A stretch of DNA of 64,000 nt from Komarekiella delphini-convector SJRDD-AB1 (GTDB lineage Bacteria > Cyanobacteriota > Cyanobacteriia > Cyanobacteriales > Nostocaceae). The stretch covers positions 1 through 64,000 of the forward strand of contig NZ_VJXY01000036.1 in NCBI RefSeq assembly GCF_014831675.1, given 5' to 3'. The position numbers were made by a program, and so were the translations under genes. Below the pieces are notes generated by a model. It did no database searches. It saw only the letters and a list, made by a program, of their open reading frames with translations, and had not been told where the DNA came from. Below are positions 17,712 to 27,116 of the stretch, one piece after another; position 1 is the stretch's first letter, and each line of letters starts with the position of its first letter.

Positions 17712-18899
17712 ATGAAAATAGCCGTCATTGGTGCGAAAGGTTTGCCTCCCAAACAAGGAGGAATTGAGCATTATTGTGCAGAAGTGTATCCCCGTATGGC
17801 CGCGCAGGGTCATTGTGTTGATTTATTCGCCCGGTCTTCTTATACCAACTGTTCTTGGTTTGACCACTATGATTATTGGGGTGTGCGAGTCATCTCTTTA
17901 CCAGATTGGCGTTTACGTGGTCTTGATGCTTTGATGACTTCAGCATTAGGAGCGATCGCTTCTTGTGTCCAGCAATATGATATCGTTCATTTTCACGCTC
18001 TAGGCCCATCTCTATTTACTTGTTTACCCAAAATTACCACTTCTGCAAAGGTTGTAGTTAGCTGTCAGGGATTAGACTGGCAACGCGCCAAATGGGGCAA
18101 TTTGTCCAGTCGCCTGATTCTGACGGGGGAGAAAGCAGCAGTGCGCTATGCCCACGGGCTGATTGTGGTGTCAAAAGACCTCAAATCTTACTTTCTCCAA
18201 ACCTATGAGCGGGATACAGTCTACATCCCCAACGCTCCCGCCAGCTATAGTGCATCAGACCCCAACTTTTCTTACGGTACATCCCTCGGTTTAACAAAGG
18301 GGCGCTACATTTTATTTTTGGGCAGACTAGTACCAGAAAAGCGTCCAGACTTACTCATTGAGGCCTTTCGTGCCTTGAAACCAGCTGGATGGAAACTTGT
18401 TCTAGCTGGAGGTGTCAGCGATACTAAATCCTTTGCGGCAAAACTATTAGAAACAGTCGCTAATGATCGAGATATCTTATTCGCGGGTGAACTCCAGCGT
18501 TCTCGTCTCTGGGAAATCGTCCGGGGAGCAGGATTATTTGTCTTACCTTCTGATGTGGAAGGACTACCTCTGGCAATGTTAGAGGCGATGCGCGAAGGTA
18601 TACCCGTTCTGGCAAGCAACATCCCAGCTCACCAACAATTAATTAGCGATCGCCAGGGAATGCTTTTTACAGCAGGAAACCTAGACTCTTGTATTACTTC
18701 TCTAGACTGGGCGATTAATCATCCTACTGAAATGGCGGCAATGGCTAAGAATGCACAAAAATATGTGCAGCTTCAATATAGTTGGGATCACATTACTTCT
18801 GAAACCTTAAAACTATACACAACAATTCTGAATTCATCTGAGCCGGAAGGTATATCAGAACCTAATAGCAGACTTGTTGGGTTTCTCGGCAAAAAATAG
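17712..18899 (+). CDS. GT4-family glycosyltransferase
   Basis: This 395-residue GT-B glycosyltransferase has the distinctive N-terminus MKIAVIGAKGLPPKQGGIEH seen in exopolysaccharide GT4 enzymes (some act as rhamnosyl- or galactosyltransferases). The C-terminal domain contains YILFLGRLVPEKRPDLLIEAF, KLVLAGG and EGLPLAMLEAMREGIPVLAS. The start at 17712 matches that N-terminus; an ATG at 17682 would add 10 residues, and neither has a clear ribosome site. It sits between another GT4 and the Wzc-like gene, so it is part of the same polysaccharide pathway. The sugar cannot be named. Confidence 0.9.
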   Translation: MKIAVIGAKGLPPKQGGIEHYCAEVYPRMAAQGHCVDLFARSSYTNCSWFDHYDYWGVRVISLPDWRLRGLDALMTSALGAIASCVQQYDIVHFHALGPSLFTCLPKITTSAKVVVSCQGLDWQRAKWGNLSSRLILTGEKAAVRYAHGLIVVSKDLKSYFLQTYERDTVYIPNAPASYSASDPNFSYGTSLGLTKGRYILFLGRLVPEKRPDLLIEAFRALKPAGWKLVLAGGVSDTKSFAAKLLETVANDRDILFAGELQRSRLWEIVRGAGLFVLPSDVEGLPLAMLEAMREGIPVLASNIPAHQQLISDRQGMLFTAGNLDSCITSLDWAINHPTEMAAMAKNAQKYVQLQYSWDHITSETLKLYTTILNSSEPEGISEPNSRLVGFLGKK

Positions 18900-18983
18900 G
18901 TTGTCATTTGTTAACTGCAAAGGACGATTAACCAATGACTAATGATACCAATTCAAATAATGTTTGCGACACATAAATTCTTC

Positions 18984-19012
18984 GTAGGGGCACGGCAGTG
19001 CCGTGCCCCTAC
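18984..19012. repeat. Palindromic interspersed repeat
   Basis: GTAGGGGCACGGCA and its exact reverse complement flank a single G: a 14-bp perfect palindrome. This sequence type is widely dispersed in filamentous cyanobacterial genomes. It lies between the GT4 and Wzc-like genes and could form a cruciform or an mRNA hairpin. No T-run follows. Confidence 0.85.
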
Positions 19013-19050
19013 CCATTTGTCGCTAATGCCCAATCATCAAGGTATATGTA

Positions 19051-21198
19051 ATGGAGAAAGGCTTTTCATCTTTACCAGCAGTTTTAAAGCGGCGAAGTTT
19101 GCCAGCTTTAGCTACATTTGCTGCTGTAATTGGGGGTGCAGTTGTCTATCTAACCTTTGCCCCACGTATGTATCAAACATCAGCACGACTAATGCTAGAT
19201 GACAAGAGGGTGAGTGTTTCCGATCTAGGACGTGACCTTACTCAAGTGCCTGTGGGTATCCCTGGTGGCCCTAGCCCCTTGGCCGATGCAGCAGAATTAG
19301 TCAAATCACAACCTGTTTTAGAGCGATCGCTAGCGAAGGTTTTTCCTGAGCCTCAAAACCAGCGGACAATTAAGCAATTCAGTAAAGATTTGCGAGTGAA
19401 AATCGTCCCAGCTACGAATATTTTGGTTCTAAGCTACCAAGCTCAAGACCCAATTCTGGCCGCAAAACTTGTCAATGCTGTTTCCCAGACAATGGTTGAG
19501 GAAAGTGCAGAACAGATCCGCAAAGAAGCTGCAAGCGTACGGAATTTCTTGGCAAAAGAAGTACCAACAGCTCGGCTACGACTGCAACAAGCAGAAGTTG
19601 TAGAAAACAGATATAGACAAGCTAGTGGTATTGTCTCGTTTGAAGACCAAAGTAAAAGTTTAGTCAATAGTTTAGCCAATCTGGAGGATCAGGAGCGAAC
19701 TTTAGCTGGTCAACTTCAAGGGGCGCGATCGCGTGGTGCATCTCTACGACAAATTACCTCCACCACAAATCTCAACAATGCTTATGCCGCTGTACGCGGT
19801 GGTCAAGATGAACAACTCCAGAAGTTACGCGCCAAATTGGCAGACTTAGGGACGCAACTCATCGATGCTCGTTTGCGCTTTACAGAGAACCATCCCACTG
19901 TAATCACACTGCTTGAGAATCAGCGAGATGTCCGTGCTTTGTACACGAAGGAATTAGCTCGCCTCTCACCTGGAAATTCAGCCATTTCCCCCAGCACGAT
20001 CGCATCCGATTCTCTGAGTCAGAATCTCACTTCTGAACTGATTAATAATGAGATTGAACGTTTGACAGTGGCAAATAAGCTACGAGTTGTCCAGTCTGTG
20101 AAAGCTAACCTCCAGGCTCGCTTAGCACAACTGCCAATTCAACAGCAACCACTGACTGCACTCACTCGCCAACGGGAAGAAGCAGCCGCATCCCTAAAAT
20201 TGTTGCAAAGCAAATTAGAAGAAGCACGGATTGCGGAAGCCCAGCTAATTGGCAACATCCGAATTATCGAAGAGGCGAAACCAGCGACTTCTGCCACTTC
20301 TCCCAACCGGGCGATCGTATTGGTGTTGGCCACCGTATTGGCAACTATTTTAGCCATTATTGTTGTACTGCTGTTGGAGGTGATGGATAACACACTTCAC
20401 GATGCTTCAGAAGCCGAGGAACTACTGAAAACACCCTTACTAGGAGCATTACCCACCCTACCCGAATCAATGCTTAGCCTGCAAGGCTCAGAAAGCTTCC
20501 TGGATGATATTTCTTTGGTTGAGCCTTACCGGATGCTGCTGAAAACCTTAGAGTTTCGTAGTTCTAAGAAATTGCGGAGCATTGTAATTAGTAGCACTCA
20601 ATCCGGTGAAGGTAAATCAATAGTGGTTTCGCACTTAGCTGCTGTCTGTGCCATGTTATCTCGGCGGACATTGATAGTGGATGCAGACTTGCATCGCCCC
20701 ATGCAACATAAACTATTCAACTTAGCTCCAAAGCCAGGAATTACCGATGTGCTTGACGGGCGTCAATCTTTATTAGAGGCAGCACAACCAATAAATCATA
20801 TCAAAAATCTTTCAGTATTAACTTGTGGTGAACTGTATGAACGCCCCTCGCAATTACTAGAGTCAGATGCAATGAAGTCACTGATAGCAGAAGCTACCGC
20901 TAAATACGATTTTGTGATTATAGATACTCCTTCACTTAGCGCCAGTGCTGATGCTGCTACTTTAAGTCGGTACAGCGACGGCATCATGCTAGTTACACGT
21001 CCCAGTTTCACACTTAAGGAATCACTGCAAAAAGCCATTTCAGAGCTTACACAAAATCGCACATCGATTCTGGGAGTGGTGGTCAATGGTACAACAGATC
21101 AAACTGAAAAGTCTTACCGCTATTTCTCCCGACCTCTCAAACGTTTAACCAGTTTAGGGAGTACTGTCAATGCGTTTAACGGTTCGAGGTCTAAATGA
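19051..21198 (+). CDS. Wzc/CpsD-type polysaccharide co-polymerase with tyrosine-kinase domain
   Basis: This 715-residue inner-membrane protein controls chain length and export in Wzx/Wzy-dependent polysaccharide synthesis. It has a Wzz-like N-terminus with TM1 (ALATFAAVIGGAVVYLTF), a long periplasmic coiled-coil region (about 100-420), TM2 (RAIVLVLATVLATILAIIVV) and a BY-kinase domain. The kinase has Walker A SSTQSGEGKS (Lys522), Walker A' LIVDADLHRP (541-550) and a Walker B-like FVIIDTPSLSASADA. The C-terminus is only modestly Tyr-rich (YRYFSR), so an autophosphorylation cluster is weak or absent. Its stop overlaps the next gene's start (ATGA), showing translational coupling to the Wzy-like protein. 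Confidence 0.92.
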   Translation: MEKGFSSLPAVLKRRSLPALATFAAVIGGAVVYLTFAPRMYQTSARLMLDDKRVSVSDLGRDLTQVPVGIPGGPSPLADAAELVKSQPVLERSLAKVFPEPQNQRTIKQFSKDLRVKIVPATNILVLSYQAQDPILAAKLVNAVSQTMVEESAEQIRKEAASVRNFLAKEVPTARLRLQQAEVVENRYRQASGIVSFEDQSKSLVNSLANLEDQERTLAGQLQGARSRGASLRQITSTTNLNNAYAAVRGGQDEQLQKLRAKLADLGTQLIDARLRFTENHPTVITLLENQRDVRALYTKELARLSPGNSAISPSTIASDSLSQNLTSELINNEIERLTVANKLRVVQSVKANLQARLAQLPIQQQPLTALTRQREEAAASLKLLQSKLEEARIAEAQLIGNIRIIEEAKPATSATSPNRAIVLVLATVLATILAIIVVLLLEVMDNTLHDASEAEELLKTPLLGALPTLPESMLSLQGSESFLDDISLVEPYRMLLKTLEFRSSKKLRSIVISSTQSGEGKSIVVSHLAAVCAMLSRRTLIVDADLHRPMQHKLFNLAPKPGITDVLDGRQSLLEAAQPINHIKNLSVLTCGELYERPSQLLESDAMKSLIAEATAKYDFVIIDTPSLSASADAATLSRYSDGIMLVTRPSFTLKESLQKAISELTQNRTSILGVVVNGTTDQTEKSYRYFSRPLKRLTSLGSTVNAFNGSRSK

Positions 21199-22628
21199 CG
21201 ATGTTGACTAATCAACGCGCAAGTTTTTTGATGACATGGATTGTGTTGGCAGGTCTGGGGATTGGTATATTTGCGGGCTTTCTTGCCAGCGTTCGTCCTG
21301 CTTACTTGGGTCTAGTGGCGATCGCAATACCATTAGTTTTCTACTTCTTTACCAGATTTGAGCAAGCGGTTATTGGTCTATTAATTGTCCGTAGCGCTCT
21401 CGATCCTTTCTCTGATCAGCAAATACCAGCAGCGTTTGCTATTGGTATTAATATCCTGACTTTACTTTATGTGGTAGCAACATTACTGGTTGGTCGGCCA
21501 GTCCGTACTGATCGTTTCTGGTGGTTGTTTGCAGGCTGGGTAGCCCTACAGGGTTTATGGGTAATACTCATACCTCTGGGAGGACAGTGGCATCACACTG
21601 GTGTTTGGCGAGATGGCGTCCGCGAGTGGGTGCGTCTTTTTTCCTGGCTGATGGTCTACTTGCTGGTAATGCAGCTTAAAGATCGAGTCCATCCGCAAAA
21701 GATTATCTCTGCATTATTTTTTGCTCTCGTCATCCCCTTAACGGCAGCATTGATGCAGACGATCCTTCCCGTTTCGCTCCTACCAGCTATACTCCGAGGA
21801 ACTCAAGACCCAATTCTGGGAGAGATTTCCCGGATTAACGGTACTCTTGGTCTTTCTAATACCTTTGTAACTTTTCTGTTGCTGTTCATCGGTTTAACTT
21901 ATTGGAAGCTAAGTCAGTCGCAGCAGCGTTGGCCTTGGCTAGTGTTACTTGGCTTACTCTGCTTTTTTTATGTGAGTACTAAAGCCCTGTTTGGCTTGAT
22001 GATCCTGGGTATTTTTATTCTGGTTTTAATTGCACCAAGATTAAGCATGATTAATCTGATTGGTGGAGCATTGTTATTTGGTATAGTCATAGCCCTATTT
22101 GCCAGTACAGAGTTTGGACAACAGCGCCTTAGTTCCCTAGCTCAAACACCGCTATTCAATTCAGATATGGATATATCACGAGCGATTCTTTTAGCTCAGG
22201 GAGATTACAACAGTTTTAACTGGCGATTATCACAGTGGAGTTATCTACTAAAGGCTTGGGAGCAGTCTCCAATCTTTGGTTATGGTCTGGCGACTAGCCG
22301 CCATTTAACTATTTACAAGAATTATGCTCATAACGATTATCTAATGGCTCTAGCAGAAAGTGGAGTTATAGGTCTTTTAGTTTTTCTAGCCTTTCTCGGT
22401 ACTCAAGTTACACATTTCATTAAGTTACTCCAGCGCACTTCCCGGAACATAGCTCAGCAAAAGCTGTGTTGGGTGTTGTTAGCGATGCTTTTGTCCATAA
22501 TGGTCGGCATGATTACTGAGAATATTTGGACTCACACAACTTTCTTTTTTTACTGGTGGACTTTGTTTGCAATTACTGCTTGGGACTGGAATCAACCAAA
22601 GCTTCTGGACAACTCTGTGGCTGAGTAA
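21195..22628 (+). CDS. O-antigen ligase / Wzy-like polysaccharide polymerase
   Basis: This 477-residue protein has about 11-12 transmembrane helices. It carries the Wzy_C-type loop with SQWSYLLKAWEQSPIFGYGL followed by YAHNDYLMALAESGVIGLL, where His in the HND segment is the family's conserved feature. Such proteins polymerise lipid-linked repeats or ligate glycans on the periplasmic side. The ATG overlaps the stop of the Wzc-like gene by 4 bases. Sequence alone does not separate polymerase from ligase; the adjacent co-polymerase and flippase favour polymerase. Confidence 0.9.
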   Translation: MTMLTNQRASFLMTWIVLAGLGIGIFAGFLASVRPAYLGLVAIAIPLVFYFFTRFEQAVIGLLIVRSALDPFSDQQIPAAFAIGINILTLLYVVATLLVGRPVRTDRFWWLFAGWVALQGLWVILIPLGGQWHHTGVWRDGVREWVRLFSWLMVYLLVMQLKDRVHPQKIISALFFALVIPLTAALMQTILPVSLLPAILRGTQDPILGEISRINGTLGLSNTFVTFLLLFIGLTYWKLSQSQQRWPWLVLLGLLCFFYVSTKALFGLMILGIFILVLIAPRLSMINLIGGALLFGIVIALFASTEFGQQRLSSLAQTPLFNSDMDISRAILLAQGDYNSFNWRLSQWSYLLKAWEQSPIFGYGLATSRHLTIYKNYAHNDYLMALAESGVIGLLVFLAFLGTQVTHFIKLLQRTSRNIAQQKLCWVLLAMLLSIMVGMITENIWTHTTFFFYWWTLFAITAWDWNQPKLLDNSVAE

Positions 22629-22655
22629 GACCTCTATAGCAATCACATACGCAAA

Positions 22656-23834
22656 ATGACCCAGCGCTTGATTGACTCTAGCAATCACACCCAACTAACA
22701 GCACGACGACATCAACGACCTTATCGGGTAGTTTTGGTGCATCCAAGTGCAGGGGTTAACTGGAGTGGTGGCTCAGAAATATTTGCCATTGAGCTTGCTC
22801 GTAGCCTCAATGCTGACTTTGAAGTGGAATTATTAGCAGGCGCACCCTGTAGCCCTTTTTATTATCCGGCTGGTGGTATTCCTCGCACAAAGGCACGTCA
22901 GATTCTCAATTATTTGTCGATCGCTTCTGTAATGAGACGGTTTTCTCCTCATCCTGACATCGTTATTGAACACCTGACTAGTTTTTTGCCTTGTGCTATG
23001 CGATTGCTACAACACCCAGCCGATCTGATTTTTCCTTGTAATGATTACGGAGGTTTAGCAATGGCAGCTTTTGTGCGTGCCCTAATTGGTACGCCGATTG
23101 TTTATACCGAACATACTGGATTGCTAAATCAAGGCCGATCGCTTGCACGCAACTTGCTATTTCAGCCGGATCATCTTGTAGTCTTTTCAGAAACGATGGC
23201 TGATTTTGCGCGGACTTTACAACCTTCCCAAGCTACCAGCATTATTCTCAACGGTGTAGATACTAACCGCTTTACACCTGAAGGCGAAAAGATGGCCTTG
23301 GGTTTAAACAAACCTCTGGTTTTATGTGTAGCTTCTCTCAATCGTAACGGACACAAGCGAGTTGAACTAGCAATGCAGGCAGTTGCTTGTTTACCGCAAG
23401 TCAGTTTTCTGATTTGTGGAGATGGCCCTGACCGAGCATATTTTCAATCTTTAGGTGAGAAATTATTAGGAAGCGATCGCTTTGCCATCAAAACTTTTCC
23501 TGCTGAGCAAATGCCTAAAGTTTATCGCAGTGCAAATGCATTCACTCTACCTTCTATTAATGAACCATGTGCTCTTTCTTATCTGGAAGCAATGGCTAGT
23601 GGTTTACCAGTAGTGGCCACAGACGATGAAATGCGTCGCTATGTTGTTGCAGATGGTGGAATTCTCTGTGATGTCACAGATATAGATAGCTATGCTGCTG
23701 CTATTGCCAAAGTTTTGAGTGGAAATTGGCAGCAGAAAGCAAGACGGATTGGCTCGCGTTTTAGCTGGGACGCTGTTGCTTTGCGCTACCGCGATGTCAT
23801 TTTAAAGACAATTCTTCAGTCTAAAAAATCTTAG
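22656..23834 (+). CDS. GT4-family glycosyltransferase
   Basis: This 392-residue GT-B enzyme has the N-terminal strand and loop YRVVLVHPSAGVNWSGGSE, then C-terminal LVLCVASLNRNGHKRVELAM, FLICGDGPDR and EPCALSYLEAMASGLPVVAT (EX7E-like region). It follows the polymerase gene by 27 bases and precedes the GT2 gene by 18, so it is in the same operon. Donor and acceptor are unknown. The ATG start at 22656 is supported by the natural N-terminus and close spacing. Confidence 0.9.
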   Translation: MTQRLIDSSNHTQLTARRHQRPYRVVLVHPSAGVNWSGGSEIFAIELARSLNADFEVELLAGAPCSPFYYPAGGIPRTKARQILNYLSIASVMRRFSPHPDIVIEHLTSFLPCAMRLLQHPADLIFPCNDYGGLAMAAFVRALIGTPIVYTEHTGLLNQGRSLARNLLFQPDHLVVFSETMADFARTLQPSQATSIILNGVDTNRFTPEGEKMALGLNKPLVLCVASLNRNGHKRVELAMQAVACLPQVSFLICGDGPDRAYFQSLGEKLLGSDRFAIKTFPAEQMPKVYRSANAFTLPSINEPCALSYLEAMASGLPVVATDDEMRRYVVADGGILCDVTDIDSYAAAIAKVLSGNWQQKARRIGSRFSWDAVALRYRDVILKTILQSKKS

Positions 23835-23852
23835 TTTTATGAGCTTGATAGT

Positions 23853-24806
23853 ATGCCAAAAGTTTCTGTGATTATTCCCGCCTACAATGCAATGACTTAT
23901 CTGCCGGAAACTTTAAAAAGTGTTTTGAGGCAGACTTTTATAGATTTTGAGGTGTTAGTTATTGATGATGGTAGTACAGACAATATTGGGCAATGGGCAA
24001 ATGATTTAATAGATTCACGAGTTAAATTAATTGTACAACCCAATCAGGGTGCTTCCGTGGCACGCAACACAGGAATTGCTCAGGCACAAGGTGAGTATAT
24101 AGCATTTTTAGATGCTGATGATCTGTGGAAGCCAACTAAGCTAGAAAAACAAGTGCGTTATCTAGAAGATAACCCAACAGTAGGCTTGGTACATACGAAT
24201 ATGTTGTTAATTGATTGGCAAAGTCGGTCTTCAGGTAGAGTCATGAAATCCAATGCAGAAGGAGATGCTTTAAAACAATTACTGAGGCAAAATACTATAG
24301 TTACTTCTTCTGTCATAGTCCGCAATGATTGCCTGAAAACTGTTGGTGAATTTGATCGGAACTTACGCTACTCTCAAGACTGGGATATGTGGGTTCGGAT
24401 TGCTGCTCGCTATCCTTTTGCTGTAATTAAAGAACCTCTAGTTTGCTATCGACAGCATCAAAATAATGCCACAAAAAACTGGCAGATGTTAGAACAAGGT
24501 TTTGGAATGATTGAGAAATTATTTCAATCAGTTTCACAGGAGCTAATGTATTTAAAAAACCGCAGCTATGGTTATGCGAGTATCTATTTAGCTTGGAAAG
24601 CAATACAAAATGGCGATCGCCAACAGGCAATATATTTTCGCACCCAAGCGATCGCTTATTATCCGCAGCTACGCTACTCTTCTGGATGTATTCGTCTCAG
24701 TGTAGCGATCGCAATTATGCAATGTTTAGGCGCTGATGGTTTTAACAGAGTACTGGCACTAATCTACGCCCTGCGTCGGCGATTTGTATCAATTATCGCA
24801 CAGTGA
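23853..24806 (+). CDS. GT2-family glycosyltransferase
   Basis: This 317-residue GT-A enzyme has the canonical N-terminus PKVSVIIPAYNAMTYLPETL, VLVIDDGSTDN, GASVARNTGIAQAQGEYIAFLDADD (nucleotide/metal DXD is the DADD) and the catalytic region SQDWDMWVRIA (ED-equivalent D residues). It transfers a sugar from a nucleotide donor, probably in the same polysaccharide pathway. Its C-terminus is basic and hydrophobic. It is the last gene before a repeat-rich 419-base gap. Confidence 0.93.
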   Translation: MPKVSVIIPAYNAMTYLPETLKSVLRQTFIDFEVLVIDDGSTDNIGQWANDLIDSRVKLIVQPNQGASVARNTGIAQAQGEYIAFLDADDLWKPTKLEKQVRYLEDNPTVGLVHTNMLLIDWQSRSSGRVMKSNAEGDALKQLLRQNTIVTSSVIVRNDCLKTVGEFDRNLRYSQDWDMWVRIAARYPFAVIKEPLVCYRQHQNNATKNWQMLEQGFGMIEKLFQSVSQELMYLKNRSYGYASIYLAWKAIQNGDRQQAIYFRTQAIAYYPQLRYSSGCIRLSVAIAIMQCLGADGFNRVLALIYALRRRFVSIIAQ

Positions 24807-25225
24807 GCTTCTCGAAAAAAGGCGATCGCTATAGGTTGGATTTGAGCTATGGTGATCGTCTGCTGGTTAAGATTTGAAGGCTACGTTTGAGTCAAATAAA
24901 TGCTTCAAAGTCTGCGATGCTCATTTTTCTACTTCCTTACTTGTTTGGTATTAAAAAATTAGAGATATCTGGCTAATTTGGAATCAGTAAACAGTAAACA
25001 GTAAACAGTAAACAGTTATCAAGGGGTATGGTGGGGAATTTAAACCCGTCAGATAGCGCCTGCCATTAATCGGCTTTGGGTTATTAGTTTTCAGTTGGAA
25101 GTGAGTGCCCCCTTACTGGTTCCCCTTAAACCCAATTATCTTGACTGTTTACCGTTTACTGTTAACTGTTTACTGTTAAATATGACACAATCACTAGAAA
25201 AATTCCCTCGATATAGGAAGTGATT
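24807..25225. other. Intergenic region with opposed heptanucleotide repeats
   Basis: There is no gene. Four tandem CAGTAAA units (24985-25012) and a divergent block of five ACTGTTT-type units (25144-25178), reading as the reverse complement, flank about 130 bases that include near-repeats of GGGGAATTTAAACCC type. This makes a large imperfect inverted repeat that could fold as one stem-loop. The flippase start lies 47 bases further on. Confidence 0.6.
24985..25178. repeat. Inverted pair of heptanucleotide tandem repeats (CAGTAAA family)
   Basis: The left arm is 4 x CAGTAAA; the right arm is ACTGTTT, ACCGTTT, ACTGTTA, ACTGTTT, ACTGTTA. Copies are in register at 7 bases. Short tandemly repeated heptamers of this kind are a recognised hallmark of Nostoc/Anabaena genomes. 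Confidence 0.8.
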
Positions 25226-26611
25226 ATGGGACTACGCCATCAAGCCTTAAAAGGCGGATTTATCATGCTTATCCGTCAAGGTTTGGGTATATTGCTCAGC
25301 TTAGTCGGCGTGATATTAATTACTAGAGTAATCGGCCCAACTGAGTACGGACTTTTTGGAGCAAGTAGTGGTATTGTCATCTTCTTTTACCGTTTAGCTC
25401 CATCAGGTCTGGATGCTTATCTACTTCGCAAAAAGACTAATCCAGAGCAACATGAGTACAATCAAGTTTTTACTTTGTTGCTATGCATTAATATTATCTG
25501 TGTCGTCGGTCTTGTGCTAGGCAGACAGATGATTGCTCAATTGCTCAGGCTTCCAGAAGTTGCACCGCTTGTGGGAATTTTGGCTTTAACTATACCTCTG
25601 AGTACTTTAAATCTGCCTTGGGTAGTAAAGCTGGAACGTGACCTAAACTATCAGCGCATAGCATATATTGAGTTACTTAGCCAAATTAGCTACTATCTGG
25701 TAGCAGTGCCATTAGCACTACATGGATATGGTGCTTGGTCGCCCGTTCTTGGCTTATTCACACAGCAAGCTTGCCAATTATCACTAAATTACTTTAGTAG
25801 CAAGCTGCGGTTGCGCTTATCCTGGAATCCAGATTTAATTCGGACAATGCTTGAGTATGGACTAAGCTATGCTAGTTCGATTTGGATTTGGGAATTGCGT
25901 ACGTTAGTCAATCCTGTGATTGTGGGACGTTTTGCTGGGGCTGAAGCCGTTGCCTTTGTGGCTCTATGCATTCGCCTGGTTGAGATGCTTTCTTTTGCTA
26001 AAACAGTAACCTGGCGACTGGCTATGGTGGCACTTCCTAAATTAGGAGATGACAAAACTCGTATACGCAAGAGTATTCAAGAGGGAATGCGTTTGCAAGT
26101 ACTGGCAGTTGGGCTACCAATGGCGGGGTTTTCTCTAGTGGCTCCTGTGGTTTTGACGCTCGTTTTTGGTAAAAATTGGTATCCGGTGCTGCAAGTACTT
26201 CCGTTTATTGCCGTTAGCTATCTTTCCCATGCCATTTTCAACTTACATCGCTCAGTACTATATTTAGAGTGTAAAAATCTTCTGGTGACTTGGTTTCACC
26301 TAGTTCACATAGCAATTTTTGCGGGAAGTGCGTTTTTGCTAGTACCGCGCTTGGGGATGATTGGTTATGGCTGGGCTGAAATCTGTGCGTTAGCTAGCTA
26401 TTTTATTCTTCACCTATACACTGTTAGAGAAGTAGGTAGTCTAAATTATACTGAACCACTTGTTTGGTACATGATCTCGGTTGCTGTTTTGATTTTTAGT
26501 GCATTCAGCGGTTCAGTCCGTTACCTGTCTTGCTTGTTATTACTGCTTCCACTAACATCAACTAAAGAGAGAAACAGCTTAGTTGGCTATTTTAAAATAT
26601 TGAAATCTTAA
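25226..26611 (+). CDS. Wzx-like polysaccharide flippase (MATE/MVF superfamily)
   Basis: This 461-residue membrane protein has about 12-14 helices. The N-terminus (LRHQALKGGFIMLIRQGLGI, then VGVILITRVIGPTEYGLFGA) is typical of flippases that move lipid-linked oligosaccharides across the inner membrane. The start is ATG 25226, with GGAAG five bases upstream; an in-frame GTG at 25220 is the alternative. It likely supplies units to the Wzy-like polymerase at 21195, but is separated from the main run by a repeat-rich gap and may have its own promoter. Confidence 0.9.
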   Translation: MGLRHQALKGGFIMLIRQGLGILLSLVGVILITRVIGPTEYGLFGASSGIVIFFYRLAPSGLDAYLLRKKTNPEQHEYNQVFTLLLCINIICVVGLVLGRQMIAQLLRLPEVAPLVGILALTIPLSTLNLPWVVKLERDLNYQRIAYIELLSQISYYLVAVPLALHGYGAWSPVLGLFTQQACQLSLNYFSSKLRLRLSWNPDLIRTMLEYGLSYASSIWIWELRTLVNPVIVGRFAGAEAVAFVALCIRLVEMLSFAKTVTWRLAMVALPKLGDDKTRIRKSIQEGMRLQVLAVGLPMAGFSLVAPVVLTLVFGKNWYPVLQVLPFIAVSYLSHAIFNLHRSVLYLECKNLLVTWFHLVHIAIFAGSAFLLVPRLGMIGYGWAEICALASYFILHLYTVREVGSLNYTEPLVWYMISVAVLIFSAFSGSVRYLSCLLLLLPLTSTKERNSLVGYFKILKS

Positions 26612-27116
26612 AGCTGATAAAAATAGATCAATCCTGAATTAGCTTTCTGATTCACAACTACAACTATGTATTTTTTTGGCGCTCTGTTTGCGATCGCTCA
26701 TTTGCTGCTGCAATCTATCAACAATCAAATCTTGGTTGGTTAATCATTCTTTGAGTAGATAGTAATAGTACTGTTGGCTTATGTAGCTGATGATCATTAC
26801 TAGTACTTAGTTATTTCATCTTGGTTACATAGGTAATATTTATATTTATATGAATAATGGTTAAGAAAAAATAAAATCATCAAAAACTTAGATAAGTAGT
26901 TGTAGTTTTATAAAGTATAATTAAGAAAAAGATAGACAAGTCTAAGCAGTTAATAATGAGCAGGCAAAAATTGCCTCAAATGCTTTCCTTTAATAGGTTA
27001 GGTTTTAATTGTTTTAGATTAAAGACTATTGTTATCCTGCACTTGCAAACAGCTTGCTAGTCGGGAGATAAACGAACAAAATTGTAAAATTCCCAGTCAA
27101 AGAGGCAAAAAAAGGC
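26612..27116. other. AT-rich intergenic region, no gene recognised
   Basis: About 500 bases upstream of the ABC1-kinase gene. There is no ORF of note, no repeat array and no terminator with a T-run. It presumably carries the downstream gene's promoter. Confidence 0.4.

Noticed and set aside
24985-25178. CRISPR-like tandem repeats
   Set aside because: Units are 7 bases long with no spacers and no cas genes nearby; they are heptamer repeats.
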